Of a DNA stretch of 64,000 nt, positions 17,183-26,393 are shown in pieces. Under the pieces are notes generated by a model that worked only from the letters and a program-made list of their open reading frames with translations, did not search any database and was not told the DNA's origin. Source of the stretch: Teredinibacter haidensis (GTDB lineage: Bacteria; Pseudomonadota; Gammaproteobacteria; Pseudomonadales; Cellvibrionaceae); assembly GCF_014211975.1 (NCBI RefSeq), contig NZ_CP060084.1:1674001-1738000 (forward strand), read 5' to 3'. Within the stretch, counting starts at the first letter, position 1. Every line of letters starts with the position of its first letter. Both the position numbers and the translations under genes were made by a program.

Positions 17183-17424
17183 AATGCTGTCAACTCCCCC
17201 AAAAACCACTAACGATTAAAACTACCTACGCCAATTTTGTACTAAATATAGGTAAGACGAAAGCCAGTATTGGACCAAATTGACCCTCTATAACAACCGT
17301 GACATGATAGCCGTCTATTTATTCACCTGAATGAATTTCGCGCCACGACAAGTACGCGCTATAATTGTCCTTTTTGGGCCATCGCGGCCCATCAACTGAC
17401 AATATAACGATAAAAATAAAACTA

Positions 17425-18351
17425 ATGACCAAACGCCACACTTTATCGGCACGGATAACCCTCGCCTTTTTGGGGGTTGCCTGCAGTGCCTTCAGTTTTG
17501 CCCAGCCCCCATTGCAGGCAAAATTTTGGGCGACAGGATTAAGCACAACAAGGGCCACTTACGAATCTCTTCTTGCCGAGCACCTTCTGGATATTACCCA
17601 GCCCACACATGGTCCTTACGAATTTAGCGTTCATTACCTACAAGTAAACTACGATCGTGGAAGACGGGTAGTAGCAGAGGGAAAAGAGGTTAACTTCTTC
17701 ACCAACCCCCTACCCGCCCGCAAGTTGGAGATGGATGGAGAGCTAAATGTTATTAGCGTTCCATTACTGCATGGGCTCCTAGGTTATCGTGTTTTAATTG
17801 CCCGCAAGCAAGATCTTCACATATTTGCCAGCATAGAAAACTACGCTGATTTGCAGAAGCTTAAAGCTGGACAGGTTAACTATTGGGCCGATGTCCCAGT
17901 GTATAAAGAAAATGGCCTACCGCTGGTGGTAGGCTCCTCGTTCGAATCGCTCTTTTTTATGCTGAGCCGAGGACGCTTCGACTATATACCTTTAAGTGCC
18001 GGTGAAGCCGTGCAATCGTTAAGTGAAGTGGGACCGGATTACGGCAATCTTGCGATTGTGCCGGGTATTGTTCTTTACTACCCTTTCCCGGTGTTTTTCC
18101 AGGTGAGTAAGCACCACCCAAAACTAACAGCGCGGCTGGAGCACGGATTGAAAATCGCTCACAAAGAGGGTTCTTTAGACACGCTTTTCTATCGATATTT
18201 TAAAGATGTTATAACTCAGATGAATCGAGAAAACACTCGCCTGTTTTACTTGAAAAACTCAAACATCCCAGCACCTTTTAGTCTGGAGCCCCCTAAACTT
18301 GTATCTACTCAGCGGGTTATTTCTGCTCCAGGGCTAATCGACGTTCGCTAA
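17425..18351 (+). CDS. Periplasmic binding protein-like (SBP_bac_3 type), orphan
   Basis: A 308-residue exported protein with a signal peptide (MTKRHTLSARITLAFLGVACSAFSFA). The mature part resembles family-3 solute-binding proteins: GKEVNFFTNPLPARKLEM, LHGLLGYRVLIARKQDL, LKAGQVNYWADV, and a C-terminal LYYPFPVFFQVSK with KEGSLDTLFYRYFKD. No ABC permease or ATPase gene is nearby, so it may work as a stand-alone periplasmic sensor or scavenger instead of a transporter subunit. The ATG at 17425 is chosen because it directly precedes the signal peptide. The ligand is not recognisable from sequence. Confidence 0.7.
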   Translation: MTKRHTLSARITLAFLGVACSAFSFAQPPLQAKFWATGLSTTRATYESLLAEHLLDITQPTHGPYEFSVHYLQVNYDRGRRVVAEGKEVNFFTNPLPARKLEMDGELNVISVPLLHGLLGYRVLIARKQDLHIFASIENYADLQKLKAGQVNYWADVPVYKENGLPLVVGSSFESLFFMLSRGRFDYIPLSAGEAVQSLSEVGPDYGNLAIVPGIVLYYPFPVFFQVSKHHPKLTARLEHGLKIAHKEGSLDTLFYRYFKDVITQMNRENTRLFYLKNSNIPAPFSLEPPKLVSTQRVISAPGLIDVR

Positions 18352-18371
18352 GCCCTCATGCTGCCAACGTT

Positions 18372-19691
18372 CTATAAGTGCCCGTTGGTTTTACTGAAGA
18401 ATAAAGGCTCGTTAGCCTTTTGAAAGTGGTTTTCACGTTTTACATCGAAATGTTTTAGCATAAAGTCCTCAATTTTTGGCTTTACGTTTGCGCGAAAGCG
18501 ACGACCACTGAAAACACCATAATGCCCCACACCCGTTTGAATATAATCGAGTTGACTCTCCTGCGGTATATTCACGCATAATGTATGCGCGGCCTGGGTT
18601 TGACCAATTCCGGATATATCATCATTTTCACCCTCTATCGTCATCAAGCCCACCTTTGTTATTTTTGAAGGTTGCACCAACTGACCTCGATGCATAAATT
18701 CACCTTTGGGCAAACGATGCTCCTGGAAAATATCACTGATGGTTTGCAGATAAAACTCTTCCGTTAAATCAAGTACAGCGAGATATTCGTTGTAGAAATC
18801 CCGATGCCTTTGCGCACTATCACAGTCACCCTCAACTAGGTGCTCAAAATATTTATTGTGGGCGGTTACGTGACGGTCCTGGTTCATGGTAATAAAACCA
18901 CTGAGCTGTAAAAAGCCGGGGTAGACACGGCGCATAATGCCTTTGTTTGGCCAGGGAACCGTATAGATCATATTATCTTTAAACCAATCGAAACTGCGCT
19001 CCATGGCAATTTTGTTTGGCGTGGTTGGGGACAGGCGAGTATCAATTGGCGAGCCCATAAACGTCATTGTCGAAGGCAAACTTTCGTTATCCTGTTCTGA
19101 CATCACCGCCACCGCCGCGAGAACTGGCGGGCCGGGCTGGCAGATACTGATAATATGAATATCCGGCCCCAATACCTCAATCATTTCAATGATGTAGTCA
19201 ATATAATCATTGAGATCAAACCGTCCCTCGCTTAACGGGACTTCCCGAGCATCGGTCCATTCGGTGACATAGACTTCGTATTCCGACAGAAAAGCGTCAA
19301 CTGTACCGCGCAGTAGTGTTGCATAGTGCCCGGATAGAGGTGCTACCAACAGCAGACGAGGGTGTGTCCAGCCGGCTTTACCATGTGCCTTCGCCAGCCC
19401 TTCCCTGCTGCGCTCGAAATGGAGTAATCGACAGAAGGGTTTCTCCCAGATCACCCTTTCCTGCACAGCAATCTCAATATCGCCAACAAGTGTTGAATTC
19501 AATCCCCATAAGGGCTTTGAGTAGCGCCGTGTCATAGATTCAAACAGGTCACAGGCAGCCGCAGCGGTGCGGCCAAACAAGGTGTAAGAGGCGGGGTTGT
19601 AGGGAGATTCGAGATAACGCTTATTGAATTCGACTGCCTCCCGCAAGGGCGCGAGCGCAGCATGGTTGAGCTCATATGCATGGTAGAGCAT
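18372..19691 (-). CDS. phaZ: Intracellular polyhydroxyalkanoate depolymerase
   Basis: A 439-residue alpha/beta-hydrolase of the intracellular PHB depolymerase family. It starts MLYHAYELNHAALAPLR. The nucleophile is a cysteine at about residue 184 in ISICQPGPPVLA (C-Q-P instead of the usual G-x-S-x-G), with a late Asp (GENDDISG) and His (GVGHYGVFSGRRF), as known for Cys-type PhaZ enzymes. It mobilises stored polyhydroxyalkanoate in the cytoplasm, releasing hydroxyacyl monomers or oligomers. The start at 19691 has GGAGG about eight bases before it; an upstream ATG at 19742 does not. No PHA synthase gene is adjacent, so this gene implies PHA storage elsewhere in the genome. Confidence 0.92.
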   Translation of the reverse strand: MLYHAYELNHAALAPLREAVEFNKRYLESPYNPASYTLFGRTAAAACDLFESMTRRYSKPLWGLNSTLVGDIEIAVQERVIWEKPFCRLLHFERSREGLAKAHGKAGWTHPRLLLVAPLSGHYATLLRGTVDAFLSEYEVYVTEWTDAREVPLSEGRFDLNDYIDYIIEMIEVLGPDIHIISICQPGPPVLAAVAVMSEQDNESLPSTMTFMGSPIDTRLSPTTPNKIAMERSFDWFKDNMIYTVPWPNKGIMRRVYPGFLQLSGFITMNQDRHVTAHNKYFEHLVEGDCDSAQRHRDFYNEYLAVLDLTEEFYLQTISDIFQEHRLPKGEFMHRGQLVQPSKITKVGLMTIEGENDDISGIGQTQAAHTLCVNIPQESQLDYIQTGVGHYGVFSGRRFRANVKPKIEDFMLKHFDVKRENHFQKANEPLFFSKTNGHL

Positions 19692-19780
19692 GGCAAACCC
19701 TCCAAGGCCGATTAGATCAATAATAGCACAACAATGCTGCACTGCACCAAATTAATTCGAGCCCCCGGAAGGCCCCTCAA

Positions 19781-20689
19781 TCAATCGATCCAACGGCGGG
19801 TCAGGTTGAGGTAGGCATCCACCCTACGATCCCTTAAATAGGGCCAGATACGCCGGACAGATTCAGATCGTTTTAAATCGACTTCAGCGCAAAGCGCTCC
19901 CTCGGCCTCGATCTGGGGGGCAAGTAGGTATTCCCCCTGCGGCCCTACGATAAAGCTGGAACCCCAAAATTCTATGCCGTCCTGGTCCCCCACCGGAGAG
20001 CTTTCAAAACCGGTCCGATTCGCGACCAACACCGGAATTCCGTTGGCTATGCCATGGCCACGCTGAATGGTAATCCAAGCATCCCTCTGCCTCTGCTGCT
20101 CGTCAGTATCGTCATTTGGGTCCCAACCAATAGCGGTTGGATAAATTAGACAATCTGCGCCCGCAAGAGCCATCAAACGCGCGGCTTCGGGATACCACTG
20201 ATCCCAACAAACCAACACACCCAACTTCCCTAAACGGGTTTCTATCGGCGCAAAGCCGTTATGTACCGCCCCCTCTGCATCACCGGGCGTAAAATAAAAT
20301 TTCTCGTAAAACCCTGGGTCATCGGGAATATGCATTTTGCGGAAAAAACCAACCCTGCCCTTGTCGCCGTCGAAGACTTGCGCGGTATTGTGGTAAAGCC
20401 CCGGCGCGCGTTTTTCGAACCCGGACATCACTATCACCACATCCAGCTCGGCTGCGATTTCCGCGATAGAGGTTGAAGTAAAACCGTCCAGCGGCTCGGC
20501 CAAATCAAAAAGTTCAGTATCTTCCACCTGGCAAAAATACTTCGTTGCATGCAACTCCTGTAGCACGACAAGCTCTGCCCCCTGATCTACCGCTTCACGA
20601 ATATACTGCTCCGTTACACACAGGTTTTCCTCTTTATCATTTCCGGGAATGGATTGCTGAATGACAGCAGCTATAAATTTTTGTTTCAC
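19781..20689 (-). CDS. aguB: N-carbamoylputrescine amidohydrolase
   Basis: A 302-residue nitrilase-superfamily hydrolase. The catalytic Glu-Lys-Cys triad is visible as E45 (VVLQELHAT), K118 (FFRKMHIPDDPGFYEKF) and C161 (VLVCWDQWYPEAARL). The segment after K118 is characteristic of N-carbamoylputrescine amidohydrolases. It converts N-carbamoylputrescine to putrescine, CO2 and ammonia. Its ATG overlaps the stop of aguA by 4 bases (ATGA), so the two steps of the agmatine route are translated together. Confidence 0.95.
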   Translation of the reverse strand: MKQKFIAAVIQQSIPGNDKEENLCVTEQYIREAVDQGAELVVLQELHATKYFCQVEDTELFDLAEPLDGFTSTSIAEIAAELDVVIVMSGFEKRAPGLYHNTAQVFDGDKGRVGFFRKMHIPDDPGFYEKFYFTPGDAEGAVHNGFAPIETRLGKLGVLVCWDQWYPEAARLMALAGADCLIYPTAIGWDPNDDTDEQQRQRDAWITIQRGHGIANGIPVLVANRTGFESSPVGDQDGIEFWGSSFIVGPQGEYLLAPQIEAEGALCAEVDLKRSESVRRIWPYLRDRRVDAYLNLTRRWID

Positions 20690-21708
20690 GCGGTTTCTCC
20701 GGCAATTTGCATGGTGGCGCAGTGCAAGCTTCCGTGCTGCTCTAGCAACGCTTCGCAGCGAATAGGCACGATGGTTTTATCGGGCGCAGCGTTTTCTAAA
20801 ATCGTTATGGCATCCAGGTCTTGGTCGACTCCGTAAACCGGCAAAAAAATATGCTGATGACAAAGCAGGAAGTTAGCGTAAGTCGCGGGAAGTATACGTT
20901 CATCTACCGCACTCCGAATAACCGGGACGGGCAGTTTAATTATATTCCAATGCCGTTCAGAACAGATTTTTTCCAACTGATCATTCAAGCGTTCTAGCGC
21001 AGGTGCATCGTGATGCAAACCGTTTCGACCACAACATACAACGGTATTGTTATCGAGAAATCTCGCCAGAGTATCAATGTGTCCGTCGGTATCATCGCCG
21101 GTCATTTGAACATCATGAACCCACTCAATATCGTCTGCACCCAACATCTGAAGTAGTTTGGCATACATGGTTGGCTCGTCTAAACCGGAGTTTCGATTGT
21201 TGTCCACAATACAATCGCGATTTACCAACAGAATGCCATCGTCATTAATTTCAACACCGCCACCTTCTAACACCAGATCCACTTTAGATTGGGGAGAAAC
21301 GCCATAACGATATAGCTGCAGCGCAGCGGCATTATCGGCGTCGGCGGAGTATTTCCCCCCCCAACCGTCAAACTGAAAAGCACGGTAACTAATGGTGAAA
21401 TTCGGTTCCAAATAGCTTAAAGGACCATAATCGCGCACCCAGGTATCGTCGTAATCGATGTCAGCAATGATATTTAAACGAGCCTGTTGGTGTGCGCTCA
21501 AATGCAGAGTCTTATACCAGCTACGCCAGTCACTACCGGGCTTTGCTAATAGTAAAATGCCTATTGTTTCATCAGCCTGTAAAAAAGCCGTAACCATGTC
21601 GCGGTAACAATTCAGCGCCGCGAGCAAGTTATCGTCCCAGTCGCTACCCTTATATGGCAGCGCAAGTAATATTGATTTTATGCAGGTGTATTCAGGCAGA
21701 AGACGCAT
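20686..21708 (-). CDS. aguA: Agmatine deiminase
   Basis: A 340-residue guanidino-group deiminase (PPAD/AguA fold). Conserved parts are DTWVRDYGPLSYLEP, VLEGGGVEINDDG, GDDTDGHIDTLARF, and a C-terminal SLHCAT in which the Cys at about 330 is the expected nucleophile; the usual Gly-Gly before it is replaced by His-Gly-Ser. It hydrolyses agmatine to N-carbamoylputrescine for putrescine synthesis from arginine. AAGAGGG stands well before the ATG. It starts 30 bases after the ccmG stop and may be read through from the ccm operon. Confidence 0.93.
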   Translation of the reverse strand: MRLLPEYTCIKSILLALPYKGSDWDDNLLAALNCYRDMVTAFLQADETIGILLLAKPGSDWRSWYKTLHLSAHQQARLNIIADIDYDDTWVRDYGPLSYLEPNFTISYRAFQFDGWGGKYSADADNAAALQLYRYGVSPQSKVDLVLEGGGVEINDDGILLVNRDCIVDNNRNSGLDEPTMYAKLLQMLGADDIEWVHDVQMTGDDTDGHIDTLARFLDNNTVVCCGRNGLHHDAPALERLNDQLEKICSERHWNIIKLPVPVIRSAVDERILPATYANFLLCHQHIFLPVYGVDQDLDAITILENAAPDKTIVPIRCEALLEQHGSLHCATMQIAGETA

Positions 21709-21738
21709 GCAGAGCCCTCTTTAGGTAAGGTTATTGTT

Positions 21739-22257
21739 TTATTGGTTATAGATAGGTGCCAGTTTGGATCGCCACACACGCTCGTCCACAACCCCAACGT
21801 GTTTGTAACGAATAATGCCCTCGGCATCTACAATAAAGGTTTCCGGCGCTCCGTACACACCCAAGTCTAAACCCAGACGACCGTCGCTGTCGACAACATT
21901 GGCATGGTACGGATCAGCAAATGTCTCTAGCAACTGACGGGCGGGTTCATTTTCATCCTTGTAATTCAAGCCCACAATTTTGACGCCCTGCTCTGCCAGT
22001 TTTAATAGAAAAGGGTGCTCGACACGGCAGCTTGGGCACCAAGTGGCCCACACATTTAACAGGTAGGGTTCACCGATAAAATCCTCATTGGAAAGCTGCT
22101 GCTCCAAATCCTGTAAATTGGGTAATTTAAAATCAGGTACCGGCTTGTCAATTAAAGCAGAAGGCAAGTGTCCGGGATCGATAGACAGACCACGCCATAG
22201 AAAAGTCGCAAGCACAACAAATATCACTAACGGTATAAAGAGCTTAATACGGTTCAC
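21739..22257 (-). CDS. ccmG: Cytochrome c maturation thiol reductase CcmG/DsbE
   Basis: A 172-residue membrane-anchored thioredoxin-like protein: N-terminal anchor (LFIPLVIFVVLATFLW), then PVPDFKLPNL, and the active site WATWCPSCRVEHPFL with the C-x-x-C pair. YGAPETFIVD is the conserved cis-Pro loop. It keeps the haem-binding cysteines of apocytochrome c reduced in the periplasm. It overlaps the stop of ccmF by 4 bases. Unlike the classical ccm order, no ccmH or ccmI follows: the next gene is aguA. Confidence 0.95.
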   Translation of the reverse strand: MNRIKLFIPLVIFVVLATFLWRGLSIDPGHLPSALIDKPVPDFKLPNLQDLEQQLSNEDFIGEPYLLNVWATWCPSCRVEHPFLLKLAEQGVKIVGLNYKDENEPARQLLETFADPYHANVVDSDGRLGLDLGVYGAPETFIVDAEGIIRYKHVGVVDERVWRSKLAPIYNQ

Positions 22258-24299
22258 GTTTTGGCGGCCTCTTCGGTAACAACGGCAGTAACAACAGAAC
22301 TTTGTTCAGCTTCCGACGGCTCTTCTACCGCCGCACCCTCTTTCTTTGCTATTTCCTTGTTATTTTTTTTACGTTCTTTATACCGTTTATCCGTTATTGC
22401 CAAACCGCCACCCAAAGCCATAAACAAAGCACCAATCCATATCCAGCGTACGAGCGGCTTAAAATGAATCCTTACCGCCCAGTCGGAGTTTTCCAACTCT
22501 TCACCCAGCGCTACGTATATATCCCGAAAAAAACCAACATCGATATCGGCTTCTGTCATAACGCTGCCGCCGGAAAAGTAACGGCGTTTTTGCGGGCGAA
22601 GACGGGTAATTTCTTTGCCATTTTTACGGACAATTACATCACCCACATCGGCAAAATAATTTGCCCCCCGTGTACGGGTTACATCTAACAGCTCATACTC
22701 ATAGCCCGCCGCATGCACTGATTCGCCGATAGATAAGCGGACATCGCGCTGATCGCTGTAAACGGTATTTAAACTCACACCCAATAGCGATACAGCAAAA
22801 CCAATATGGGCGAGTATCATCCCATAATAGCTGGGAGACAATTTCGATAACCCCTCACCAGCAGACGCCGATTTACTGATTTTTCTTCTGACGTCCCAAA
22901 TTGAAGAAAGAATCACCCATGAACCAAGCGTAATTGCAACGGCTGCCGAAACAGAATATCGACCTTCAAACACTCCCGGCAAAAAAGAACCTATCCACAG
23001 GCTGGCTAAAAATGGCGTAACTTGCCAAGGTTTTATTTTTTGGTAATCCGTTTTTTTCCAATTAAGCATTGCCCCCATGCCCATCAATACTGCGACGACA
23101 GCCATAAGTTTAACAAAGAAAAAATTGAACCACGGTTCGCCAACCGAAATCTTACCCAGGTTTAATGCATCGGCAGCCAAGGGGTACAGGGTACCCAACA
23201 ACACAAAATTGGCCGCGATTATAAAAATAATGCTATTAGCCAACAAAAAAGCTTCGCGAGAAAGCAGATTAAAACCCGATACACTTTTTACAACCGGTGC
23301 ACGGAAAGCAAACAGGGTAAGTGAACCACCAACGACCACCGCGAGAAAGGCAAGAATAAAAACGCCACGTGTGGGATCGGACGCAAATGCGTGCACCGAC
23401 GTCAGCACACCGGAGCGTACGAGAAAGGTTCCAAGCAAACTAAGGGAGAAACTAAAAATCGCCAGTAGCAAGGTCCAGTTTTTAAATACGCCCCGCTTTT
23501 CCGTCATTGCCAACGAGTGAATTAACGCTGTACCCACCAGCCAAGGCATAAACGATGCGTTTTCAACCGGATCCCAAAACCACCATCCGCCCCACCCGAG
23601 TTCGTAATAGGCCCACCAACTTCCGAGAGCAATACCCAGCGTTAAAAAACACCATGCCGCATTCGTCCAGGGACGGGACCAGCGCGCCCAGGCGGCATCT
23701 AAACGCCCGGAAAGTAACGCCGAAATGGCAAAGGCAAACACCACAGAGAAACCGACGTAGCCCATATACAGCATGGGTGGATGAAAAATCAGCCCCGGAT
23801 CCTGAAGTAGCGGATTGAGATCGCCGCCGTCATAGGGGATATCGGGAAGTACGCGATCAAAGGGGTTGGAGGTGGCGATCATAAACAACAAAAAACCCAC
23901 GGCTATCATGCCCATAATCGAGAGTACTCGAGCAAGAATATCGATGGGCAGGCGGCTGCTAAACAAACTAACTGCGAGAGTCCAGCCTGCCAGGATAAAA
24001 ACCCAGAGCAGCAGAGAACCTTCATGCCCTCCCCATACGGCACTGATTTTATATTGGGTTGGCAACACCTGATTAGAGTGACGAGCCACGTAAGCGACAG
24101 AAAAATCGTCAACATAAAATGACCAGGCAAGAATGGCCAAAGCAATCGTTATAAAAACGAATAAACCTGCCGTTAGCGAACGTGCAGACGCCATCCACAC
24201 CAGTCGCCCATTGAAGCTACCCACCAATGGAATGATCGACAAACACAACGCTAACAAGAAAGCGATAATAAGCGAAAGCTGGCCAAACTCAGGAATCAT
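22254..24299 (-). CDS. ccmF: Haem lyase subunit CcmF
   Basis: A 681-residue polytopic inner-membrane protein, normal length for CcmF. The WWD haem-handling domain WGGWWFWDPVENASFMPW is clear, with SFSLSLLGTFLVRSGVLTSVHAFASDPTRG after it and flanking histidines. It ligates haem from holo-CcmE to apocytochrome c together with CcmH/CcmI. I took the ATG at 24299 (MIPEFGQLSL), which overlaps the ccmE 3' end by 11 bases, as start; an upstream ATG at 24335 would overlap more and is not supported by homology. The C terminus carries an Ala/Glu/Lys-rich charged tail of about 40 residues. Confidence 0.95.
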   Translation of the reverse strand: MIPEFGQLSLIIAFLLALCLSIIPLVGSFNGRLVWMASARSLTAGLFVFITIALAILAWSFYVDDFSVAYVARHSNQVLPTQYKISAVWGGHEGSLLLWVFILAGWTLAVSLFSSRLPIDILARVLSIMGMIAVGFLLFMIATSNPFDRVLPDIPYDGGDLNPLLQDPGLIFHPPMLYMGYVGFSVVFAFAISALLSGRLDAAWARWSRPWTNAAWCFLTLGIALGSWWAYYELGWGGWWFWDPVENASFMPWLVGTALIHSLAMTEKRGVFKNWTLLLAIFSFSLSLLGTFLVRSGVLTSVHAFASDPTRGVFILAFLAVVVGGSLTLFAFRAPVVKSVSGFNLLSREAFLLANSIIFIIAANFVLLGTLYPLAADALNLGKISVGEPWFNFFFVKLMAVVAVLMGMGAMLNWKKTDYQKIKPWQVTPFLASLWIGSFLPGVFEGRYSVSAAVAITLGSWVILSSIWDVRRKISKSASAGEGLSKLSPSYYGMILAHIGFAVSLLGVSLNTVYSDQRDVRLSIGESVHAAGYEYELLDVTRTRGANYFADVGDVIVRKNGKEITRLRPQKRRYFSGGSVMTEADIDVGFFRDIYVALGEELENSDWAVRIHFKPLVRWIWIGALFMALGGGLAITDKRYKERKKNNKEIAKKEGAAVEEPSEAEQSSVVTAVVTEEAAKT

Positions 24300-24756
24300 A
24301 ATCGATACCTTTACAACTAGCGGTATGGCCATCACCGGTGGGTTTCATGCTATCGGCAACTTCTGGTGGCGTATAATTTTCATCGTGTTTCGCCAATACC
24401 TTACTGGCCATAAAGACACCTTTGCCATTTAACTTCCCGGTTAAGACGACCGCTTCCCCTTCGGCAAACAAATCGGGAAGAATACCCTCGTGCTGAACAG
24501 TCATTTCAGCCATACCATCGGTGATATTAAAATCAATCTTTAAACTATCTTGCGCACGCTTGAGACTGCCCGGGACCACACATCCACCGGCGCGAATTGT
24601 TTTATCTACCGGCGCTTCGCCGCGAACAATGACCGACGGAGGATAAAATAAATTTAAATTTTCGCGTAGAGCAAATACAGTAAGACCAATCGTTGCGCTG
24701 CTGAGCACAACAATAAAAATAACCAGAATGAGACGTTGTTTACGTTTAGGATGCAT
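24289..24756 (-). CDS. ccmE: Haem chaperone CcmE
   Basis: A 155-residue periplasmic haem chaperone with an N-terminal anchor (LILVIFIVVLSSATIGLTVFAL) and an OB-fold. The covalent haem ligand is H124, four residues before Y128 in LAKHDENYTPPEV. The usual GGMV region reads AGGCVVPGS, with an unusual Cys. A second Cys occurs near the C terminus. It carries haem from CcmC to CcmF. The gene sits in the standard ccmD-ccmE-ccmF order. Confidence 0.95.
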   Translation of the reverse strand: MHPKRKQRLILVIFIVVLSSATIGLTVFALRENLNLFYPPSVIVRGEAPVDKTIRAGGCVVPGSLKRAQDSLKIDFNITDGMAEMTVQHEGILPDLFAEGEAVVLTGKLNGKGVFMASKVLAKHDENYTPPEVADSMKPTGDGHTASCKGIDYDS

Positions 24757-24772
24757 TACAAACTCATGCCGT

Positions 24773-24949
24773 TTAACGGCGTAAAATGGATCGTTGAATT
24801 TTCATAAATTTACGTTTCGCCAGAACAGGCACTATAGCCAAATAGGCTATACCCACCAGGGTAATCGAGTAACTCGCCCACACATAGGGCCCGTGCCCCC
24901 CCATGGTGAACAACTCCTGCAAGCTGTCATATTGAAAGATAAGTGCCAT
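24773..24949 (-). CDS. ccmD: Haem exporter protein CcmD
   Basis: A 58-residue single-helix membrane protein found by translating the gap between ccmC and ccmE. It starts MALIFQYDSLQELFTMGGHG, followed by the family motif GPYVWASYSIT, then a hydrophobic helix and a basic tail ending in RR. The start codon follows the ccmC stop directly (TAA then ATG). CcmD stabilises the CcmABC-CcmE complex during haem loading. Position and motif make this assignment secure despite the small size. Confidence 0.93.
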   Translation of the reverse strand: MALIFQYDSLQELFTMGGHGPYVWASYSITLVGIAYLAIVPVLAKRKFMKIQRSILRR

Positions 24950-25690
24950 TTAACCAGCCCCCACCAAAGTCTGAACCCAACGGGTGCGTTTTTCCCGCTG
25001 TAATATTTCCAGCCGTGTATGCAAAATAATCAACCAGGCGTACGTAAAATAAAAGGCAATAATCATCCAAATTAAGGGGTACGCCATACTGGGATCTATG
25101 GATGACTTTTCGAGTAACTTTAATGTCGCCGGCTGGTGCAGCGTGTACCACCAATCAACAGATTTATAAATAATAGGAATATTGACCATACCCACTAGGG
25201 CAAGAATGGCACTGGTTTTATCGGCGCTATCTTGGTTTCTATATGCTTCTTGCAAAGCGATAATGCCCAGATAAAGGAAAAACAATACCAGCATAGAGGT
25301 AATGCGTGCATCCCACTCCCACCAGGTTCCCCAAGTTGGTTTGCCCCAAACGGCGCCCGTGACCAGCGAAATAAACGTGAGTACAGCTCCTACCGGTGCC
25401 GCACACTTCATTACCATAAACGACAGTTTCATGCGCCAAATCAGCCCAACCGCGCCGCTGACAGCCATTATGTAATACCCCGCCAACGCCAGAAACGAAG
25501 TGGGAACATGGATAAAAATAATACGGTAACTATTGCCCTGCTTAGCGTCCGGAGGCGCGTAACCCAAGCCCCATACGCAGCCGATAAGTAGCATTAGGAT
25601 CGAAATAACGCCCAACCAGCGAACCCAAGCGCCCGTTTTTTCGTAAAACCATCGAGGGGAACCTAATCGGTGAAACCACTGCCAAACCAC
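24950..25690 (-). CDS. ccmC: Haem exporter membrane protein CcmC
   Basis: A polytopic inner-membrane protein with the tryptophan-rich haem domain WGKPTWGTWWEWDARIT and LHVP/LHQP-type histidines in the flanking loops (IFIHVPTSFLALAGYY, WWYTLHQPATLK). It loads haem onto CcmE. An ATG start at 25720 would overlap ccmB, whereas a GTG at 25690, preceded by AAAGG, matches the usual N terminus (VWQWFHRLGSPRWFY compare the family) and gives 246 residues. I use the GTG but it is not certain. Spacing to ccmD is zero. Confidence 0.92.
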   Translation of the reverse strand: MVWQWFHRLGSPRWFYEKTGAWVRWLGVISILMLLIGCVWGLGYAPPDAKQGNSYRIIFIHVPTSFLALAGYYIMAVSGAVGLIWRMKLSFMVMKCAAPVGAVLTFISLVTGAVWGKPTWGTWWEWDARITSMLVLFFLYLGIIALQEAYRNQDSADKTSAILALVGMVNIPIIYKSVDWWYTLHQPATLKLLEKSSIDPSMAYPLIWMIIAFYFTYAWLIILHTRLEILQREKRTRWVQTLVGAG

Positions 25691-25703
25691 ATTGTTACCT
25701 TTT

Positions 25704-26393
25704 CTAATGATCCAAACCAATCTTCAGGGCTCCAGCCGCAGCTAGTGGCGCTAAAAGTAGCGATCCAGCCAGAAAAGCCCCCAGAATGGCCAATTGCCCC
25801 CCAATTGGGAAGCCTTCTATTGCGTTGCGTACCGAGCCCGATCCAAATATTAGAACCGGCACATACAACGGCATGATGATCAGCGATAATAACAGCCCGC
25901 CACGCCTCAAGGCCACCGTAAGGGCCGCACCGATTGAGCCAATTAAACTCAGGCTACCCGTCCCTAGCAGTAGGGAAAGCATCAGAGGACCATAACCATC
26001 CTCAGGTAGCGCCATCATGACCCCAAGTATTGGAGCCAGTAAAGTGAGGGGAAGCCCCGTAATCAACCAATGCACCATAACCTTGGCAATTACAAGCCAA
26101 TAGAGTGACTGCCCGCTTAATACCATCTGTTCTAGGCAGCCATCCTCGTAATCCCCCTGAAACAGGCGATCTAACGAAAGCAGCGTTGCCAACAGTGCGA
26201 CGATCCAGATAATCCCCGGCGCAAGTCCAGCTAACACTTTCGGCTCCGGGCTTACACCCAACGGGACAAAGACAATCACACAGAGAAAAAATATCGCAGG
26301 ATTAGCAATATCACCCCGATTGCGAAAGCCCAATAGCAGTTCACGCTTAAGACTGGAGATAAAGACAGATCCAAATTCAGGCGCCTGGATCAT
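25704..26393 (-). CDS. ccmB: Haem exporter membrane protein CcmB
   Basis: A 229-residue ABC-type permease with six hydrophobic segments. Typical CcmB features are the N-terminal LKRELLLGFRNRGDIANPAIFFLCVIVFVPLGVSPE and DRLFQGDYEDGCLEQMVLSG. It pairs with CcmA; the complex uses ATP to release holo-CcmE from CcmC. The ATG overlaps the ccmA stop by 4 bases (ATGA). Confidence 0.94.
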   Translation of the reverse strand: MIQAPEFGSVFISSLKRELLLGFRNRGDIANPAIFFLCVIVFVPLGVSPEPKVLAGLAPGIIWIVALLATLLSLDRLFQGDYEDGCLEQMVLSGQSLYWLVIAKVMVHWLITGLPLTLLAPILGVMMALPEDGYGPLMLSLLLGTGSLSLIGSIGAALTVALRRGGLLLSLIIMPLYVPVLIFGSGSVRNAIEGFPIGGQLAILGAFLAGSLLLAPLAAAGALKIGLDH

